Source: Oscillospiraceae bacterium
GTDB lineage: Bacteria; Bacillota_A; Clostridia; Oscillospirales; Oscillospiraceae
Reading direction: 5' to 3'
NCBI GenBank assembly: GCA_017540945.1
Contig: JAFYAB010000054.1
Span: forward strand, 1 to 7,816
Length of the DNA stretch: 7,816 nt
A model generated the notes under the pieces. The model saw nothing but the letters and a program-made list of their open reading frames with translations, was not told where the DNA came from and did not search any database. The translations under genes and the position numbers were made by a program. This document shows positions 1 to 6,500 of this stretch, piece by piece; position 1 is the stretch's first letter, and the number at the start of each line of letters is the position of its first letter.

Positions 1-1
1 C

Positions 2-586
2 ACAGCCTGCGCAGACTATGATCTCTGGAATAACACCATGCGTCGCTATGTCAAACGCGGCAGCCACGGCATTGCGTTGCTGGACACATCCAGAGACCGC
101 CCACAGATCAAGTATGTATTTGACGTTTCCGACACCGGCGGTGGGGAGTATTCCCGCCGCCTCAATTTATGGGAATATCGGGACGAGCACTATGCGCCTG
201 TATCGCAGATGCTTTCTGACCGATACGGGATCGACGACGGACGTGGGATCGAGGATCAGGTCAATTCCGTGGTCTCGCAGATGGTTTCTCAGTTTTGGGA
301 TGACAACCTGGGGGACATCTTTGACATCGTTGACGGATCGTACCTTGCCGATTACAATGAATTTGAAATCGGGGTCGCTTTTCGCAGCGCCGCCACCGTC
401 AGCACAACCTATGCCATTCTGGAACGTTGCGGCTTGCACCCGGAAAGCAGGTTCAACTATTACGATTTCCTGTCCGTCTTTGATTTCAACACGCCGAGCG
501 CCGTGTCCATTCTCGGTACCGCGATCAGCCAGATCAGCGAGCGTGTCCTGCGTCAGATCGAAGTCACCATCCGAAACTATGAGCGC
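2..586 (+). other. ArdC-like N-terminal region of the giant protein (partial)
   Basis: Window residues 1-195. The first 30 residues carry an aromatic-rich stretch followed by YVKRGSHGIALLD (16-28). This resembles the V(R/K)KGEKG signature of the ArdC N-terminal single-strand DNA-binding domain, placed just before a beta strand. Next come KYVFDVSDT (36-44) and a helical segment ending in FNTPSAVSILGTAISQISE, the usual opening of large conjugative-element helicase-methylases. The true N-terminus is missing; family members suggest a few tens of residues lie upstream. The ArdC link rests on a short motif and is moderate. Confidence 0.5.
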
Positions 587-3500
587 GAAAAGAGCGCAGA
601 AAGGAGCCAGAGCAATGAGCCTGACCTATCAACAGAACGGGGACTATCTGATCCCCAACCTGGCCGTACAGGAGACCTCCCAGCCCATCGGGAAATACGG
701 GAGGATGCGGAAGAAGTACCTGCAGGAGAACCGACCCCTGCTTTGGAACCAGCTGATCCTGTCCGAAGGCCTGTATCCGCACCTGCTGGAGATCGAGCAG
801 ACCGCGAACGAGAGGCTGGAACGGATGCTCCCGGAAATGGCGGCGAAGGCCGGCGTGACGGAGCGCCTGAAGGCCGAAGACCCGATGAAGTGGGTGGGGC
901 TGATGAACACCGTCAAAGCCCAGGCCGAGGAAATCATCCTGAAGGAACTGATCTTCGCATAGAGCCCGCGCCGGTAGAATTCCGGCAGCAGAGCGGCGAG
1001 CAAATCAGTCTTTTCCCCTCAGAAGAAGAACAAATCCATATCATTCAGGAAGCGGAGAGCGTCACACCGACGCCCTTCGCTTTTTCCATCCCCCAGGAGG
1101 TCATCGACCAATTCCTTCGATATGGCAGCAATTCCGAGCACAGCCGGATGCACCTGGTTACAGAGGTTTCCAAGGGCAAAAACGTTTCCGAGCTCGCGGA
1201 ATACCTCTCCCGGGAATTCCACGGTGGGTATGGCATTGAGGCGGGCGGTGTCAAGTACACGGCGTGGTATGCAGAGGACGGCATCCACATCGCAAAAGGC
1301 ACCGCAGCCCGATATGTATCCTCCGCACAGATCATCCCGTGGGAGGCCGCGGCGACCCGTGTGCAGGAGCTGTATCAGCAGGGACAGCTTTCCACCAATG
1401 TCGAGCTGGCCGAGGCCTCCCGAAACGAGCGCAGCGAGATCGCCTACGCCCTGTTGATGCTTCATCGGGATTTGTCTGAGGAGGCCCGGGATGTCGGCTA
1501 CCTCTCCACCATGCTGCCCATGCAGGGCGGCGGGTTCCCGGAGGAACAGGGCCGTCTGACCGACGCCCTGGGCGAGCCGGAAAAGCTGGACGTGATCGTA
1601 GCGGACTATGAACGCTTCTATGAAGCCCATTCCTATGACCGCGGCCTTCTCCGCTTTCATTATCACAAGCTGGATGTTATACGGCAGGGGCTCCGGGAGC
1701 TTTCTCTGAACCGCGAGTTGATTCCCCAGACGATGGCCGAGCTCCCTCCCCATGCGCCGTTCATCACGGAAGATGAAGTGGATGCAAACCTTGCGCGCCA
1801 CGGCAGCGGCTTCGCCGGTGGAAGGGATCGTATATTCTCGTTTTTCCAACAGCAGCACACGCCGAAGGAAAAGGCGGACTTCCTCAAGCATGAATTTGGA
1901 ACCGGCGGCTGCAGCCATGCGCTCTCCGGCGCAGGCGGCAGTATGCAGGATTACGACAGCAAGGGAATTCGCTACCGCAAAGAGAACTGTCAGCAAGTCA
2001 CACTTTCATGGAGCAAGGTTTCCAAGCGCATTGAGGATCTGATCGCAAAGGACAGGTTTCTCTCAAAGGATGAGCTGTCTTTGGCTGGCGCAGACGCCCA
2101 TGAAGAAGAGGAAATGCCCGCGTTCTGGGCTGAATACGAGGATCTCAAAGACGCCTTCCCGGACAGCATCGTGCTGGTGCAGGTTGGCGATTTCTATGAG
2201 ACCTACGGTGAGGACGCCCGCCGCGCCGCCGCCTTTTTGGACTGGAACGCAACGACCCGTCTGATCCCCGCTGTAGGCCGCGTTGACCTTTGCGGCATTC
2301 CCTCTCACATTCTCAATGACAATGTGGAGAAGCTGCGGGAGCATTGGGATATCGTCATTTCTACGCTGGACAAGGATGGGAACTATGAGACCCGCACGGT
2401 TCAGGCTGCCGAACATGAAACGGAGCAGGCGCAGGTCATCACAGAAACCGAAGAAGCACCTTCGCCGCAAACTCCTGTATCAGAAGAACCCCCCGCCACA
2501 CCCGTCCAGCCTTCCACTCCTGGAGAACCGAGGCCAATGACCGCGGAGGAAATCGACGACGCCCTTCGCGTCTGGAACGGCAGGATCGAAAGTAAACGAG
2601 CTGTGGTCCGCTATATGCAGGAGCATGGCAGGGAACGCGGCACTGCCGCATGGCTGTCCAGAGAGTTCGGTCTTGATCCCCAAACGCCGCTGACGCTGAT
2701 TACGGTGGACGGTATGGGCGAAACAAAGCTCCCGTGGCCCAACGTCCAGCGCCGGATTGCCCAGCTCATCAAGGCGGAGCAGTTCTACACGCAGGAGGAA
2801 TACGACAACCTGGACGATGTGGACCCGATTGCCGTCCGGGAACGGCTGGCGGAGTCCGGCATCGTCAACGGCGAAGTGGTGGACCCGGAGGCGCTGAATA
2901 ACAATCCCTTCATTCAACAGGTGATGGCGGATGCGGATCGTCTCGCGCAGGAAGCGCAGACTGACGCCTTTACGACACCAGGCGGCCTGACCGTCCATGT
3001 GGGAGACGCCGTTGCAATGACTGACGACGAAGGAACAACCATTCGTTTTCAGATTGTGGGCGTTGACACCGACACAGTATCGTATGTCAGCCTGGATTTC
3101 ACCGAGGGACACACCATTTCCCTGGAACGCGGATATTTTGAGCAATATCTGGATGAACACAACGGTGTTGTGGAACGCCAAGAAGTCGAGCAGCCGCAGG
3201 AGGCCGAAGCGGAGCCGGTTCTTTACGAGGATCAGCAATTCGCGCAAAGGAATATCATCCCCGGCGAGACCCATTTCACCGTTGACGGCAGAGATTATCT
3301 GATTACCCAGGCAAATCTGGAAACCGGAATGATTACGTATCGGGACGTCTCCGTTTCTCCGGACTTCACCGGCGAAGTGTTCCGCACAGACAGGATCGAG
3401 ACGGTTCGGAAGCTGATCGAGGAATCCGCGGAGGCAGAAGGCCTGTTCTACACACCGCTTGGCTTTACCTATCGGCTCGGACAAATCCTTGAAGCAAGGT

Positions 3501-6500
3501 TTGAGGACGGCAGTCACCTGATGGACGTCCGGCTCACCAAGGTGGACAACCGAAATGTGTACTACACGCTGCTGGAAGGCCCCGAACAGACCGAAAAGCA
3601 TATCCCGCGCGGACGATTTGACGGGTTTCTGGAAGCTGGGAGAATCGCAGAGAAGTCCCAGGTGGAGGAAAACCCTTGGCCCGTTGACGTCGGCGACACC
3701 GTTTATCTGGAAGACGGAAAGGCTTATATCGTAGAACAGCTATCCGTCAATCACATTCAGCTCCGAGATCCCACGCTGCTCTATCCGATCTTCCGGGCAG
3801 AGAGCTACGAGAGCTTTCAGCGGCTTATGGAGCTGTACCCCCAGCCTGCCGCGGCAGCACAGGAGACGCCGACCGATACTCCCCCTGCCAGGGAAACAGA
3901 ACGGCCGCTGACGGTGGAAACCGTTGCGTTCTATCCTGCCGAAGAAAACAATCTGCCCTTCGACGTGGAGATCCAAACCCTGCGCACCACGCCTCCTGAT
4001 CCTCCCATCCAGACGCCGCCTGAGAACTTCCGTATTACGGATATGCACCTGGGCGAAGGCGGTCCCAAGGCCAAGTTCCGGGCTAATATGGAGGCCATTC
4101 ATACCCTCAAACAGATTGAATCAGAGGGCAGGGCTGCCACGCCGGAGGAGCAGGAAACCCTCTCCCGCTATGTAGGCTGGGGCGGCCTCGCGGACGCCTT
4201 CTACGAAAACAAGTCGGATTGGAGCAAGGAATATCAGGAGCTGAAGGAAGCTCTGACGCCGGAGGAATACACCGCTGCCCGTGCTTCCACGCTCAACGCT
4301 CACTACACCAGCCCCACGGTCATCCAGGCCATTTATGAGGCGGTAGGGCGTATGGGGTTCCAAAGCGGAAACATCCTGGAGCCCTCCATGGGTATCGGCA
4401 ACTTTTTCGGAATGCTGCCCACGGAAATGTCGGATTCCACGCTCTACGGCGTGGAGCTGGACAGCATCACGGGACGGATTGCGAAACAGCTCTATCCTAG
4501 GGCGAATATTACCGTTGCGGGTTTTGAGACCACCGACCGCAAGGACTTCTATGATCTTGCCATCGGCAACGTGCCCTTTGGCAACTACCAGGTCTCAGAC
4601 CGGGCCTATGACAAGCTGGGCTTCTCCATCCACAATTATTTCTTTGCCAAAGCGTTGGATCAGGTGCGTCCGGGCGGCATCGTGGCCTTTGTAACCTCGC
4701 GCTATACGCTGGACAGCAAGGACAGCACTGCCAGGAAGTATCTCGCCCAGCGCGCGGACTTCCTCGGCGCGATCCGTCTGCCAAACAATGCTTTCCGCGC
4801 CAACGCCGGGACGGATGTTGTCTCGGATATTATTATCCTGCAAAAGCGGGACAGGCCTGTAGACCGGGATGAGCCCTGGGTCCACCTTGGCCAGAACGAG
4901 GACGGCTTTGCCGTAAACAGCTACTTCGTCGATCACCCGGAGATGATCCTGGGGCGGCAAACCGCCGAAAGCACCCAATACGGCAAGCAGGATTTCACCG
5001 TTGTCCCCATCGAGGGACTGGAGCTGGGAGACCAGCTGCACGACGCGATAAAGTATATCCGCGGATCTTATGCGGCCGCGGAGCTGCCGGATTTGGGCGA
5101 GGGCGAGGAGGTCCGTGAGACGATCCCTGCCGATCCCAGCGTCAAGAACTACTCCTATACCATCGTCAACGGAGAAATCTACTACCGGGAAAACAGCATC
5201 ATGGTCAAGCCTGAGCTGAATGCCACGGCAAAGGAACGGGTGAAGGGCATGGTGTTCCTGCGGCACTGTATGCAGGAGCTGATCGACCTGCAGATGGACG
5301 AATACTCCTCCGACGCGGACATCGCGGCAAAGCAGGCAGAGCTCAACGATCTCTATGACAATTTCACAGCCCGGTACGGACTCATCAATGACCGGGCCAA
5401 CCGGCTGGCTTTCGCCAGCGACAGCTCCTATTATCTCCTTTGCTCCCTGGAAGTATTGGACGAGAACAACGAGCTGCAGCGCAAGGCGGATTTCTTTACC
5501 AAGCGCACCATCAAGCAGCAGCGCAGCGTGGATCACGTGGACACCGCGGTGGAGGCCCTGGCCGTATCCCTCGGCCAGAAGGCCCGCGTGGATCTGCCCT
5601 TTATGGCCCAGCTCATGGGCGGCGAGGACAGGATTCCGCAGATCGTGGAGGACCTGCACGGCGTCATCTACAAAGACCCGAACACCGGCCCCTTTGACTA
5701 CGCGGACGGCGGAGAGCATTGGAATCAGGGCTGGCAGACGGCGGACGAATACCTTTCCGGCAATGTCCGGCGAAAGCTCCGCACCGCGGAGCGGATCGCG
5801 GAGACCGATCCCTTCTTCCGGGTCAACGCCGAGGCGCTGAAACGGGCCCAGCCCAAGGATCTGGACGCCTCCGAGATCGAGGTCCGCCTCGGCAGCACGT
5901 GGATCGACCCGCAGTATTACCAGGAGTTCATGTATGAGACCTTCAAGACGCCGTATTATATGCGCCGCAGGATCAAGATCAACTACTCTCCCTATACAGC
6001 AGAATGGCAGATCGAAGGAAAGACGGCCACCGGCTACGGTGATTTTGTGGCAAACAATATGTTCGGCACCGACCGGGCCAACGCCTACCGGCTGCTGGAG
6101 GACGCCCTGAACCTCCGGGACATTCGGATCTACGATACCATCGAAGATGCGGACGGCAAGGAAAAGCGCGTTCTGAACGCAAAGGAGACGACCCTGGCGG
6201 CGCAGAAGCAGCAGGCCATCCGGGAGGCGTTCCGGGATTGGATCTGGAAAGACCCCCGTCGCAGAGAAGCCCTTGTCAAGCAGTACAACGAGGAGATGAA
6301 CAGCACCCGTCCCCGGGAATACGACGGAAGTCACCTGGTTTTCAGCGGCATGAACCCGGAAATCACCCTCCGGGAGCATCAGCTCAATGCCGTCGCCCAT
6401 GTGATTTACGGAGGCAATACCCTGCTGGCCCACGAGGTCGGCGCAGGTAAAACATTTGAGATGATCGCCGCTGCGATGGAATCCAAACGCCTCGGCTTGT

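Larger units (their letters stand above)
587..1000 (+). other. Low-complexity linker of the giant protein, overprinted by tnpV
   Basis: Residues about 196-333. The composition changes abruptly to Arg, Gly, Pro, Glu, Asp and Ala with almost no aromatic residues and few large hydrophobics, for example NEPDLSTERGLSDPQP and GNGGEGRRDGAPEGRRP. It is probably disordered and joins the ArdC-like region to the repeat modules. Nearly all of it coincides with tnpV in the other frame. Its codons (cct, gga, cta, aga, tca) are unlike those of the flanking domains, which suggests the tnpV frame dictates the base sequence. Confidence 0.8.

Noticed and set aside
18..614. Upstream extension of the tnpV frame to an ATG at 18, giving a 314-residue protein
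   Set aside because: The extra residues look like a Ser/Arg/Pro-rich shadow with no family resemblance, whereas TnpV proteins begin at the ATG at 615, which has its own strong ribosome binding site.
1094..1100. AGGAGGT, a perfect Shine-Dalgarno-like heptamer
   Set aside because: No ATG, GTG or TTG follows at a suitable distance in any useful frame, and the bases encode conserved in-frame residues (Gln-Glu-Val). Treated as chance.
963..1150. Possible separate start of the helicase half just after tnpV
   Set aside because: The main frame is open across the junction, the first in-frame ATG (1148) lacks a ribosome binding site, and the residues before it look like real protein. A single giant protein is simpler.
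1019..3601. Minus-strand open frames of 325, 135 and 373 codons
   Set aside because: All are codon-aligned shadows of the plus-strand gene, with the same cause: GC-rich third positions and avoidance of TTA/CTA/TCA. No ribosome binding site or recognisable product.
5355..5937. Plus-strand out-of-frame open frames over the connector (161, 85 and 72 codons)
   Set aside because: Arg/Ser/Ala-rich translations without motifs, lacking a ribosome binding site, and overlapping conserved connector sequence in the main frame.
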